From CAZLQG01 sp964561655 (GTDB lineage Bacteria > Patescibacteriota > Doudnabacteria > UBA920): DNA of 28,802 nucleotides. Both the position numbers and the translations under genes were made by a program. Positions 1 to 7,577 of this stretch are shown one piece after another (position 1 is the first letter of the stretch; each line of letters begins with the position of its first letter). The stretch spans positions 1 through 28,802 of the forward strand of contig CAZLQG010000008.1 of the NCBI GenBank assembly GCA_964561655.1, given 5' to 3'. The notes under the pieces are model-generated. The model made no database searches, was not told where the DNA came from, and was given only the letters and a program-made list of their open reading frames with translations.

Positions 1-439
1 TTATCATTTGTTTTAACCTCGGCGGCTGGGAATAAATAAACTCATCGCCCCACAAAATCGCAAACGGTTCGTCGCCGATTACTTTTTGGGCGTTAAGTAC
101 CGGCGTGCCGTTGCCGTAAGAACCTTTCTGCCGGATATAAATAAAATTCGCCATCTCCGCGATTTTCCTGACCTCTTCCGCCTGTTTATGCTTCCCCGAT
201 TCCTCAAGACGCTTTTCCAGTTCAAAAGGATAATCAAAATGGTCCTCAATGCTCCTTTTATTCCAACCGGTAACAATAATAATATCTTCTATTCCTGAAG
301 CCACCGCCTCTTCCACTACGTATTGAATGATAGGCTTGTCCACCACCGGAAGCATTTCTTTGGGCATGGCTTTGGTCGCAGGCAAAAACCTGGTGCCATA
401 GCCAGCGGCCGGAATAATGGCTTTTCTGATTTTTTTCAT
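1..439 (-). CDS. galU: UTP-glucose-1-phosphate uridylyltransferase, 3'-truncated by window edge
   Basis: Makes UDP-glucose from UTP and glucose-1-phosphate in the cytoplasm, feeding envelope sugars. The ATG is at 437-439 and the frame stays open to position 2, giving 146 N-terminal residues; the rest lies outside the window. Visible motifs are the nucleotide-binding start AAGYGTRFLPATKAMPKEML, then VDKPIIQYVVEEAVASGI and DIIIVTG, and later GDEPFAILWGDE. GalU usually has a GDD acidic motif; here it is GDE, still an acidic metal-binding pair. It is the last gene of the minus run after comM, 205 nt away. A TATAAT box lies 6 nt before the ATG, so the mRNA may be leaderless. Family assignment is firm from the N-terminal motifs; a related nucleotidylyltransferase such as a thymidylyl- or guanylyltransferase is less likely. 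Confidence 0.9.
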   Translation of the reverse strand, partial: MKKIRKAIIPAAGYGTRFLPATKAMPKEMLPVVDKPIIQYVVEEAVASGIEDIIIVTGWNKRSIEDHFDYPFELEKRLEESGKHKQAEEVRKIAEMANFIYIRQKGSYGNGTPVLNAQKVIGDEPFAILWGDEFIYSQPPRLKQMI

Positions 440-445
440 GAGACT

Positions 446-451
446 ATTATA
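446..451 (-). promoter_or_regulatory. -10 box of galU promoter (TATAAT)
   Basis: A perfect TATAAT on the minus strand ends 6 nt before the galU ATG. No good -35 is visible 16-18 nt upstream. Transcription would begin at or next to the start codon, which predicts a leaderless message. Confidence 0.5.
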
Positions 452-528
452 CAATATTTATGGAGTGATCGCGAATATGGCAAATCCGACAAATATACAA
501 ATTTGTTTATTCGTATATTATTTTAATT

Positions 529-630
529 CGCCTGCCCGCCATAGCCTTCTATTTTAGTTCGATAGATACTGATTATCCAATAAATTTTTAAGGCTTATTG
601 AATAATCAATAACAGGCATAGGCAGGCGGG
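529..630. repeat. Nested imperfect inverted repeat in galU-comM gap
   Basis: Outer arms near 531-548 (CCTGCCCGCCATAGCC) and 614-630 (GGCATAGGCAGGCGGG) are imperfect complements. The inner arms GATTATCCAATAA (571-583) and TTATTGAATAATC (595-607) match at 12 of 13 positions. The result is a long two-part hairpin filling much of the 205-nt gap. It could act as a transcript end for comM or be a dispersed palindromic repeat; there is no clean T-tract. Confidence 0.5.
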
Positions 631-644
631 TATATTCGCGAATA

Positions 645-2150
645 CTACTCGCTTTTCGGACGGTACTGAATCGCTTCTCCAAGATGCACGGAATTCATAT
701 TCTCCTCGCCGGCCAAATCCGCGATGGTGCGCGCGACTTTTAAAATCCTATGCAGGCTGCGGCCGGAAAAATTATACCGGCGCATAGCCTGGGACAACAT
801 CGCCTTTTGCGCTTCGCCAAGCACGCAATATTTTTTTAATTCCACCAAATCCATCTCGCTGTTGGTTTTTGCCCGGCCAAATCTTTGGCTCTGGACCTGC
901 CTGGCCTTTTTTATTCTGGCTTTAATACTCTCTGAATTTTCCCTGTTTTGCTCCGCGGTCATTTTTTCAAACGGCAGACGGGCAACCTCCACATGCAAAT
1001 CTATCCTGTCCAAAAGAGGGCCGGAAATTTTTTTCTGGTATTTAAAAATTTGCGTCTGCGTGCATTGGCAATGTTTTATTGGATCGCCAAAAAACCCGCA
1101 CGGACAGGGATTTTGCGCCGCGACCAAAATAAATTTTGCCGGGAACATAAAACTGCCGCTGGCACGGGAAACGGTTACCACCCCATCCTCCAAAGGCTGG
1201 CGTAAAGCTTCCAGCACGTTTCTTGGAAATTCCGGAAACTCATCTAAAAATAAAACCCCGCGATGCGACAAAGTAACTTCTCCCGGCTTAGGTATTGTTC
1301 CTCCGCCGACCAGCGCCACATTGGATGTGGTATGGTGGGGACTGCGAACCGGACGGCTGGTTATAAAATCCGAAGTTAGTTTACCGGCCACACTATAAAT
1401 TTTGGTAAGCTCCAAAGCTTCCTCTAAACTTAAATCGGGCAAAATCCCGGCCATGGCCCGTGCCAAGAGAGTTTTGCCGCTTCCCGGCGGCCCATGCAAT
1501 AGCGCGTTATGCCCGCCGGCCGCGGCAATTTCCAAAGCCCGCTTGGCCAGCTCCTGTCCAGCGATATCTTTCATGTCTAAAACCGTCCGGCTGTTTTTTA
1601 GCACCTCTGAAACCTCCATAGGCGGCTGAGGCTTTAACAATTTTACTCCAAGTAAATGCTGGACAAGACTTTTTAAATTTTCCGCGGCATAAACTTGCAG
1701 CCCACCAACCAAAACCGCTTCTTTGGTGTTGGCCTTAGGGACAAACAGCTCGGTAAACCCTTCTTTTTGAGCTTTCATGGCTGTTGCCAGCACCCCGGAG
1801 ACAGGCCTCAGCTTTCCGTCCAAAGACAGCTCACCTAAAAATATACTGCCGCTGGAATTAAAACTAACCTGACCCGAAGACAGCAAAATCGCCAAGGCGA
1901 TAGGCAAATCAAACTGCGTGCCTAATTTTGGCAAATCAGCCGGCGCCAAATTCACCGATACTCGCGTGGAAGGATAATTGCTGCCGGAATTTTTTATTGC
2001 CGCCTTGACGCGCTCTTTTGACTCCTGCACCGTGGCATCCGGAAGGCCAACTATTACCGTAGCCGGAAGACCGTTGGAAACGTCCGCCTCCACTTCAATT
2101 AGTTGCGCTTCAAGCCCGACTATCGCCGAAGAAAAAATTTTAGCTATCAT
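645..2150 (-). CDS. comM: ComM/YifB-family AAA+ ATPase (Mg-chelatase-like)
   Basis: A hexameric helicase-type ATPase; in naturally transformable bacteria ComM drives branch migration when incoming single-stranded DNA is recombined. At 501 residues the length is normal. The order is a ChlI-like N-terminal domain (about 1-170, with GLPATVIVGLPDATVQESKERV), Walker A HGPPGSGKTLLARAM (about 219-233), Walker B in GVLFLDEFPEF, a zinc-ribbon-like NPCPCGFFGDPIKHCQCT with four cysteines, and the C-terminal Mg-chelatase domain. The start is the ATG at 2148-2150. An extended -10 (TGATATACT) sits only 3 nt upstream, so the message may be nearly leaderless. With recA and the minimal gene set here, a role in DNA uptake fits CPR cells, which are often thought to take up DNA; that link is inference. 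Confidence 0.95.
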   Translation of the reverse strand: MIAKIFSSAIVGLEAQLIEVEADVSNGLPATVIVGLPDATVQESKERVKAAIKNSGSNYPSTRVSVNLAPADLPKLGTQFDLPIALAILLSSGQVSFNSSGSIFLGELSLDGKLRPVSGVLATAMKAQKEGFTELFVPKANTKEAVLVGGLQVYAAENLKSLVQHLLGVKLLKPQPPMEVSEVLKNSRTVLDMKDIAGQELAKRALEIAAAGGHNALLHGPPGSGKTLLARAMAGILPDLSLEEALELTKIYSVAGKLTSDFITSRPVRSPHHTTSNVALVGGGTIPKPGEVTLSHRGVLFLDEFPEFPRNVLEALRQPLEDGVVTVSRASGSFMFPAKFILVAAQNPCPCGFFGDPIKHCQCTQTQIFKYQKKISGPLLDRIDLHVEVARLPFEKMTAEQNRENSESIKARIKKARQVQSQRFGRAKTNSEMDLVELKKYCVLGEAQKAMLSQAMRRYNFSGRSLHRILKVARTIADLAGEENMNSVHLGEAIQYRPKSE

Positions 2151-2153
2151 CCC

Positions 2154-2162
2154 AGTATATCA
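2154..2162 (-). promoter_or_regulatory. Extended -10 promoter element of comM
   Basis: Minus-strand TGATATACT (TGn plus a TATACT -10) ends 3 nt before the comM ATG. No -35 was found. The placement suggests a leaderless transcript or a start codon further downstream. Confidence 0.35.
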
Positions 2163-2171
2163 ACATTCAAT

Positions 2172-2267
2172 TCCAAATGCATGGCAAAAAGCATAAGAAA
2201 TTTACTGATTAATACTAAAATGTTTAGATAGATTATTTTATCCATACTAATCTGGATTATGCATTTG
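2172..2267. repeat. 10-bp inverted repeat upstream of comM
   Basis: CCAAATGCAT near 2172-2181 and its exact complement ATGCATTTGG near 2258-2267 lie in the 225-nt comM-lspA gap. The arms are about 76 nt apart. No open frame or RNA gene was recognised in the gap. A regulator site or a chance repeat are both possible. Confidence 0.3.
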
Positions 2268-2375
2268 GCAGTCCTGCACCCATATTGCCGGCTGTTGATA
2301 ATTTTATTAGATTAACTTTTAATCATAATAAGGATGAAAATCTGGAAAAATTGGTACTGGGTATTGAATATTGTA

Positions 2376-2813
2376 TTACTGGATCACGCCTTTATTTTTT
2401 ATTTTAAAAATCTCACCCAAAAGCAATAATGCTACTCCTAAAATTATGTACAAATCCGCAAAATTAAACGCTCCGCTCCCAAAATAAATAAAATCTCTCA
2501 CGTAACCAAGAAAGAGCCTCTCAATAAGATTGGAAAGACCTCCTGCTAAAATCATAAGCCATGAAGTTTTATCCAAAACTGCCAAACCCTGCCAAGCTCT
2601 ACGAAGATAAAAAAATATCGACGTCAGAACAATAAGGTAAACGCCGTACATTAAATAAACGTTCGCCCGCAGGCTGAAAGCAAAGTCATGATTTTTATAA
2701 ACATCGCCGGCAAATCCTTTGCTTATCTGGTCTATCGCGACAAGCAGTCCCAGCAAAAAAAACGCAAGCCGCCAAGAGGCTCGCTTTTTTTTTGATATCA
2801 AATCATTTGACAT
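2376..2813 (-). CDS. lspA: Lipoprotein signal peptidase (signal peptidase II)
   Basis: Membrane aspartyl protease that cuts the signal peptide from prolipoproteins after lipid attachment. About 145 residues, four hydrophobic segments. Family motifs in order are IDQISKGF, NHDFAFSL (the N-x-G/A-F-A-F region), GGLSNLIERL with the LGYVRDFI catalytic Asp, and FNFADLYIILG with the second catalytic Asp. I chose the ATG at 2811-2813 (MSNDLISKKKRASW); an in-frame TTG at 2840 would add nine basic residues and lie 5 nt after the preceding gene. It follows the DksA-like gene and is probably co-transcribed from the promoter at 3178-3207. Overall sequence is divergent but both catalytic aspartates are present. 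Confidence 0.88.
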   Translation of the reverse strand: MSNDLISKKKRASWRLAFFLLGLLVAIDQISKGFAGDVYKNHDFAFSLRANVYLMYGVYLIVLTSIFFYLRRAWQGLAVLDKTSWLMILAGGLSNLIERLFLGYVRDFIYFGSGAFNFADLYIILGVALLLLGEIFKIKNKGVIQ

Positions 2814-2845
2814 TTGGAATTTATTTTTGCCTTTGGGCAAAAATC

Positions 2846-3151
2846 TTATATTGTTTTATCCGCCCATGGCAAAACCCGAAGGCGTTTTTCGCTAATGGAT
2901 TTGCCTTCATCGTCCGTGCCATAACTGCCGTCCTTAATCTTACCCAAAGCCTTGTCAATCTTTGCCAAATCTTTTTTTATTCTCATAATCAAGTTCTGAT
3001 TTACTTCATCCATTTCTATTTCCTCGGCATTTTCGTCTTGACCGGAACCTAGTTCAGTATGCGAATGAAGAACAAAAAGTTCCTGCTCGAGCCGGTTCTT
3101 TTCTTCCAAAAGCCGTTTTTCCATTTCTTTTATAAATTCCCGGGACAACAT
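2846..3151 (-). CDS. TraR/DksA-like protein without zinc-finger cysteines
   Basis: A 101-residue protein with a charged coiled-coil N-terminal half (about 1-75) and a C-terminal stretch, IKDGSYGTDDEGKSISEKRL, that aligns with the DksA/TraR zinc finger (G-x-YG-xC-xx-CG-x-x-I-xx-xRL). Both cysteines of the first pair are replaced (TDDEG), and the protein ends at ADKTI, where the second pair should come. There is no cysteine anywhere. The DxxDxA coiled-coil tip motif of E. coli DksA is also not visible. It may still bind the RNA polymerase secondary channel, but that cannot be read from sequence. It sits just upstream of lspA on the same strand, behind its own promoter. Confidence 0.75.
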   Translation of the reverse strand: MLSREFIKEMEKRLLEEKNRLEQELFVLHSHTELGSGQDENAEEIEMDEVNQNLIMRIKKDLAKIDKALGKIKDGSYGTDDEGKSISEKRLRVLPWADKTI

Positions 3152-3177
3152 ATAAAAAAGTAATTTTAAGTATAAAT

Positions 3178-3207
3178 ATTATACCCCATAAATAAAAAAA
3201 TTACCAA
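3178..3207 (-). promoter_or_regulatory. Promoter of the dksA-like/lspA unit
   Basis: Minus-strand TTGGTA (3202-3207), 18-nt spacer, TATAAT (3178-3183). The -10 ends 26 nt before the ATG at 3151. The -35 abuts the T-tract that ends the upstream structured RNA, so the unit restarts transcription right after that terminator. Confidence 0.55.
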
Positions 3208-3266
3208 TAGAAAAAGCGCCTACACGGCGCCCCAATAAAATTATTGAATGAGCGGTGTGAGGCGCT
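3205..3266 (-). terminator. Intrinsic terminator of the structured RNA
   Basis: Stem AGCGCCT (3215-3221) with AGGCGCT (3260-3266), extended by ACAC/GTGT across one bulged G, and an inner hairpin CAATAA/TTATTG (3233-3246). On the minus strand the stem is followed by TTTTTCT. The T-tract on this side only sets the direction of transcription. Confidence 0.65.
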
Positions 3267-3704
3267 TAGTCCGAAACCTCGGATCTCTCTCCGCCCAGCT
3301 CTTTCAAGTTCGGTAATTTATCTATTGCCTAACCGGCTCATAACTGATGATTTAAGCATTTTTAGATATCCCGAGCGCGAAAGGGCTGGGCAGAAAGCGA
3401 CACTTCACAGATTTCAGACCTTTCTCCCCAACTGGTGGGAAGAAGTTAAGTCTGACTTCCAATCACTAATGTCAAACTGCACTTTAGACTTCTCTTGTGG
3501 TAATTAAACTTACCTTAAAACATTTTTTGGGTTTTTGTTTGTTTGAAAGAACAAATATTGCCTGTTTAAGGGAACAAGCAACCTACATTTTTGTTTTTGT
3601 TTTACAGACAGCCTTGATTGGTGAGGCTATGACGAGAAGTTTAAAGGAAAACGAGGCTCAAAAACTAATTTAAGCACCGGTTTCCTTTGTCCAGATTGAT
3701 TGAT

Positions 3705-3716
3705 TTTTCAAAGAAC
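3705..3716 (-). promoter_or_regulatory. boxA-like antitermination site
   Basis: Minus-strand GTTCTTTGAAAA, about 20-30 nt after the predicted transcription start. It matches the boxA consensus of rRNA leaders (TGYTCTTTRA followed by A-rich sequence), bound by NusB-S10. In other bacteria boxA protects long untranslated transcripts from Rho. It fits a long non-coding transcript. Confidence 0.55.
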
Positions 3717-3741
3717 TTATCCACAAATCAATTATATTTTT

Positions 3742-3770
3742 ATCATATCAAGTATATTCCACTTTGTCAA
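3742..3770 (-). promoter_or_regulatory. Near-consensus sigma-70 promoter of the structured RNA
   Basis: Minus-strand TTGACA (3765-3770), exactly 17 nt, TATGAT (3742-3747). Start expected near 3735. This is one of the best promoters in the window and implies strong transcription of the RNA below it. Confidence 0.8.
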
Positions 3771-3907
3771 CTTTTAAACCATACTAAATGGCTTTGTGCC
3801 TTTATTTAAAAGAAAAATTTCATTTTCAACATGAAAAAAATCCTAAAAACCCGCTAAAAACCAATTGGGAAAACTTGTGGATAAGCTGTTTGTCCCGCCA
3901 ATTTTAG

Positions 3908-6229
3908 CTAGTTTTCCGCTTCTATCGTAAAACCAGACAAATTCCTTAAGTATTCCTTAAAAACCTTAGCATATTCTTTTCCCAGCTTTAAATCATATAA
4001 ATACACCTTTTCCAGTCCTTTACTGCTGAAAAACTTAATTAGCATATGAAGATTATTAAGAGCCAGCGGCAAACTAAAATCCATAAAGGGATTCTCAAAG
4101 GTTTCGGCCAGAGCTTCGTAATAAGGGTGGCTAAACTGTTCAAAGGGCAGCCGGCAAAGCACCAAAGTTTTTACCGATAAGTGCTCAACCGCATCCACAT
4201 TATGCTTATTTTTTAAAAACTTTAAGATAAACTTATCTGTGGCAACAAGCAGGCTTTTTTTGTTTATCGCAAAATTTCGCAATAATTTGTTACTGCCTCC
4301 CGAAAAATTCTGCGCCATAAGCGATGCCTTTTCTTTTAGCTGTAAATAATTATTTGTATAAAATTCTCTGGCCTGTGTTAAATTCGACAAAAGCAAAACA
4401 GCAGGAAAAGCATCTTCGCTTAAAATTTCCAAAAAATCTTTTTCGACGGCAACAGCTTCAATAAATTTGCAAATTTTTCCTTTTGTAGAATCTGTCCTTA
4501 TAAAACTCAGCAGATCCTTTTTATCTGAATCCGAAAATGTTTGGACGGTCTGAGTTTTCAATTGTTCCAAACCTAGCCGTTTTTTGAAGTAGTCAGTTAA
4601 GATTTTTGAGTTCAGAGAATCCATAACGGAAATCTTGCCAAAAGGCAAAAGGATCTTTTTTACCAGCGAATCAATTTTTATAGGAGAATTGTTCAAAACG
4701 CACCGGTTTTCAGAAATCTCTACCCATTTAACCCGGTTTTCCTCTGGTGTAAAAAATCTTTCTAAAGCGCCTACTGCCAATGAAATTGCGTCCGATTTTA
4801 AACTCTCGTTGAGAACCCGAAGCTTGTCCCCATAATTTTCCGCGGCTTTAATGATTTTACTGTATTGGTGTGAAGCTTCTAATTCCAAATCCACCTTCAC
4901 ATATTGGAAAAGTTGATTTTTGCCTAATAGGATGCCTACCACCCCAAAAAACAAGTCTGTGGCAGTAAGAGCCTCCAAAACTTGCTCTTTTAAATTGACA
5001 TTACCGGCGCCGGTTTCAGGACTATAAATGCTGTAAAATGCATAAGTTAAATACCCCCAACTTACCTTAGTACTAATATTAGAACTGATTTGTTGTTCAA
5101 ATTCGTTTAATCCCACAATTAAAAGAAATCTATCCTTGAAAAGTTTAACGTCCGTTCTAGAATTAAAAGTTTCATGGTCAATACAAATCACTTTAGCCTC
5201 AGTAAAATCTTTATTTCTGCCTCCAGTGACTAAATCCCTAAACTGGCCTCCAAAAAAAGACAGATTCAGGTCTAAAATAGTTTCACTCTGCCAATTCACG
5301 GTTTTCCATACCATTATCTTCAGAATAAAAAGTGCTTCTTGTTGAGAGATGTCGTCTTTTCGGGTTAACTTCTGGAACTTTTTCTCATCAAATAAAACTT
5401 TTTCACTAAAAAAGGGCTGGCATAGGCCTTCTTTCCAAAGCCTGTAAACCTGCCAGATTTTTGGTAAGGAAACAAAAAACTTTTGTCTTTTGTTTTGCAA
5501 TGCCCTTAATGCTCCCGTTAAATAATCTTCATTAAACGGCAAATCATAAAGTTGGTTTGGTTTTAAATCTAATTTAAGCGCCAAAGCAACAGGCTCTTTA
5601 GAAGTAATTGATTTTTTTAGGGGAGAAAAATTTATTTCCAATAAATCTTTCCAATAGAATCCTTGGCCTTCAGCCAGCTTGAAAATGTCTTGTTTAAGTT
5701 TTGAAGGAAAGCCCTGATACACTGAAAGCAGTTTTTCTAAAAGCTTCAGCGTTGCCCTGCAGTCGGCAAGAGCGCGGTGGGCTTCTTTATGCAGGATGGA
5801 AAAGAAATGCATCAGGTTTTCCAAATTGTAGCTATGGCGCGTCGGCAAAATGAACTGCGCCAGCTGCAAAGTGTCTATGCTCTTGCCCGATATTTTAATT
5901 CCAAAACTTTCAAGAAAACGAATGTCAAATTCAATATTATGGCCAACAATAATTGCCTTGCCTAATTCCTTCTGCAAAAATTCACGGTGCTCGGAAAATT
6001 TGGGAGCACCCTCTAATTCTTCCTGCGTGATTCCGGTCAGAGCCAAAATGTTCGGGGATGCTTCCTTTGAAGGTTTAAAGACCTGCGTCCATTCTTTAAT
6101 AATTTTGAAATCTTTTTTTCCTGCCTCAAAGAATACAAAACCCACTTCCAAAATTTCATCCTTCAAAGGATCAAACCCCGAGGTCTCAATATCCAAACTA
6201 CAATAGGTTTGGTTTTGGTTCTCATCCAT
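3908..6229 (-). CDS. DnaQ-type 3'-5' exonuclease fused to a decayed DinG-like helicase region
   Basis: 773 residues. The N-terminal 175 residues form a DEDDh exonuclease: D13 and E15 (DIET), D102 (HNIEFD), H151 and D156 (HRALADCRAT), a complete catalytic set. The remainder aligns in outline with DinG/XPD-type helicases: TLVLCRLPF near the C-terminus matches the DinG LPF motif, and VICIDHETF matches the NHALL region. The ATPase motifs are gone, however: no Walker A P-loop, VGLNEFE in place of DEAH, no Q-x-x-G-R-x-x-R motif VI, and no iron-sulphur cysteine set. So the exonuclease is probably active and the helicase dead. Staphylococcal DinG is a known DnaQ-DinG fusion used as a nuclease. ATG at 6227-6229, 3 nt after the MFS stop, so the two are co-transcribed. 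Confidence 0.8.
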   Translation of the reverse strand: MDENQNQTYCSLDIETSGFDPLKDEILEVGFVFFEAGKKDFKIIKEWTQVFKPSKEASPNILALTGITQEELEGAPKFSEHREFLQKELGKAIIVGHNIEFDIRFLESFGIKISGKSIDTLQLAQFILPTRHSYNLENLMHFFSILHKEAHRALADCRATLKLLEKLLSVYQGFPSKLKQDIFKLAEGQGFYWKDLLEINFSPLKKSITSKEPVALALKLDLKPNQLYDLPFNEDYLTGALRALQNKRQKFFVSLPKIWQVYRLWKEGLCQPFFSEKVLFDEKKFQKLTRKDDISQQEALFILKIMVWKTVNWQSETILDLNLSFFGGQFRDLVTGGRNKDFTEAKVICIDHETFNSRTDVKLFKDRFLLIVGLNEFEQQISSNISTKVSWGYLTYAFYSIYSPETGAGNVNLKEQVLEALTATDLFFGVVGILLGKNQLFQYVKVDLELEASHQYSKIIKAAENYGDKLRVLNESLKSDAISLAVGALERFFTPEENRVKWVEISENRCVLNNSPIKIDSLVKKILLPFGKISVMDSLNSKILTDYFKKRLGLEQLKTQTVQTFSDSDKKDLLSFIRTDSTKGKICKFIEAVAVEKDFLEILSEDAFPAVLLLSNLTQAREFYTNNYLQLKEKASLMAQNFSGGSNKLLRNFAINKKSLLVATDKFILKFLKNKHNVDAVEHLSVKTLVLCRLPFEQFSHPYYEALAETFENPFMDFSLPLALNNLHMLIKFFSSKGLEKVYLYDLKLGKEYAKVFKEYLRNLSGFTIEAEN

Positions 6230-6232
6230 AAA

Positions 6233-7426
6233 CTATAAAGCCTTATGCTTTCTTAAAAATAGCAAAGAAACCCCGCCGAAGAAAGCGAACAGCAGGCCGG
6301 ACAAAGCCAAAGCCTGGCTTAAAGAGTAAACATCGCTCGCCCAACCAATAAACGGGCCTATTGCGGCAAATAATAATCTTGCCACTAAAGCCCTTACCGA
6401 AAGCACTGTCGCCCGAATCTCGGAAGGAACCAACCGGTTAATGTAATCTTTCAAAATCGGGACATTTAAGCCTCTTATAAAATAAAAAATTAAAATGAAT
6501 ACGCTCGCCCATAAAAACTTGCCCAAAAGGCTAAGAAGTATATACCCGGCAACAGTCAACAAAATTAGAATAACCAAAGATTTTCTTCTGCCAAAAAAAT
6601 TTTCAACTTTATAAGCCCAATAAGAAAAGAAACCCAAAAATAAATTCAACACAGCCCAGATTGCGCCGAACAAAACAAGCGGCAGGCCCGCCTGCTTTAA
6701 AATCGGCTGGACAAACCAGGTCATAAGCAAAGTGGAGGAGCCAAGAAGCGCGCCGTAAATAATCAGCCATTTTATTTCCAGATGTTCGTGCAGGGAAAAT
6801 TTCACTATCCTAATAATGGCCCGAAAATTTCCTTCCGCGTTATCCAAAAAAGATTTGCGCTTAGGCTCTCTTAAACTCATTGCAAAAGGGATGGCCAAAA
6901 AAACCGCCGCGGTTTCCAAATAAACCGGAAAGCGCAAAGAAACAACCGCGGCTAAGCCGCCCAAAATAGCAGCCAGGCCTTCTGACCACCCCTGTATTGC
7001 CGTAACGCGCCCCTCTATCTTTTTATACTCACCCTCCCTTTCCATGTCCAAGAGGCTGTCATAAAGCATGGCCGAATCGGCCCCGGAAATAAAACTTGAA
7101 CCGATTCCCAGCACTATTTCGGCAATTAAAAAACCGACAAACCCAAAAGAAAAGGAATAAACCAAAAATCCTAAAAATCCAAAAATTACGCCCATGACTA
7201 TGGAAGCTTTTCTGCCCACAATATCCGAAAAATACCCGGAAGGCACTTCTGTTAATACAATAATGATTGAAAAAGCCGCCTGCAAAATTAAAATCTGGCT
7301 CATGCTTAGGCCATTGTCCTGATAAAACAAAACAATAATGGGCATAGCAACCATAAACCATCTTAAAGCATGGATTATGTAAAGCTTCCGGATATTGTTT
7401 TGGATTTTTTGGTCTTTGTCTGACAT
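6233..7426 (-). CDS. Major facilitator superfamily transporter
   Basis: About 397 residues, twelve hydrophobic segments expected. The MFS loop 2-3 signature is visible as GYFSDIVGRKASIVMG, near residues 66-81, after a first hairpin containing LTEVPSG. The pattern is that of small drug/metabolite efflux-type MFS proteins in which the first half is better conserved; the substrate cannot be told. I chose the ATG at 7424-7426 (MSDKDQK); an in-frame TTG at 7432 would add two residues. No clear Shine-Dalgarno site. It is first in a two-gene unit with the DnaQ-DinG fusion, and that pairing gives no functional clue. Confidence 0.85.
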   Translation of the reverse strand: MSDKDQKIQNNIRKLYIIHALRWFMVAMPIIVLFYQDNGLSMSQILILQAAFSIIIVLTEVPSGYFSDIVGRKASIVMGVIFGFLGFLVYSFSFGFVGFLIAEIVLGIGSSFISGADSAMLYDSLLDMEREGEYKKIEGRVTAIQGWSEGLAAILGGLAAVVSLRFPVYLETAAVFLAIPFAMSLREPKRKSFLDNAEGNFRAIIRIVKFSLHEHLEIKWLIIYGALLGSSTLLMTWFVQPILKQAGLPLVLFGAIWAVLNLFLGFFSYWAYKVENFFGRRKSLVILILLTVAGYILLSLLGKFLWASVFILIFYFIRGLNVPILKDYINRLVPSEIRATVLSVRALVARLLFAAIGPFIGWASDVYSLSQALALSGLLFAFFGGVSLLFLRKHKAL

Positions 7427-7520
7427 AATCAATTATTTAAATTCTAACATTACAAAATCCAAACTTAAAATTTTGAAAATATGTACAAATGTAGATAAAT
7501 TCAAAATCCATCTTAAAACT

Positions 7521-7558
7521 GAAACTTTCCTTTCGCCAACGGATGAAAGGAAAGTTTC
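7521..7558 (-). terminator. 13-bp perfect hairpin after recA
   Basis: GAAACTTTCCTTT (7521-7533) and AAAGGAAAGTTTC (7546-7558) are exact complements with a 12-nt loop. It starts 20 nt after the recA stop. On the minus strand it is followed by AGTTTTAAG, a weak T-run, so termination or 3'-end protection are both possible. Confidence 0.55.
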
Positions 7559-7577
7559 TTTAGGATTTTTAAAATGG

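Larger units (their letters stand above)
3205..3735 (-). ncRNA. Large structured non-coding RNA (about 525 nt), class unknown
   Basis: Fills most of a 756-nt protein-free gap. Support seen on the minus strand: a near-consensus promoter at 3742-3770, a boxA-like TTCTTTGAAAA at 3705-3715 near the 5' end, and a terminator at 3205-3266. Between them are many stems: 3643-3652 with 3679-3688; 3610-3614 with 3624-3628; 3558-3566 with 3573-3581 (U-G wobble on this strand); 3450-3456 with 3471-3477 (U-G wobble); the 13-nt pair 3293-3305 with 3379-3391; and 3270-3274 with 3279-3283. I found no tmRNA tag frame or TTCGA-type T arm, and no RNase P GAGGAAAGTCC or ACAGAA core. Size and boxA recall long ribozyme-like or ribonucleoprotein RNAs. 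Class and function are unknown. Confidence 0.6.

Noticed and set aside
3244..3507. 87-residue plus-strand open frame in the 3.2-3.5 kb gap
   Set aside because: It overlaps the stems of the structured RNA, runs against its transcription, and its protein has no domain-like pattern.
3205..3735. tmRNA or RNase P RNA as identity of the structured RNA
   Set aside because: No tag reading frame, no GGTTCGA-type T arm with CCA, and no GAGGAAAGTCC or ACAGAA core in the right order on either strand.
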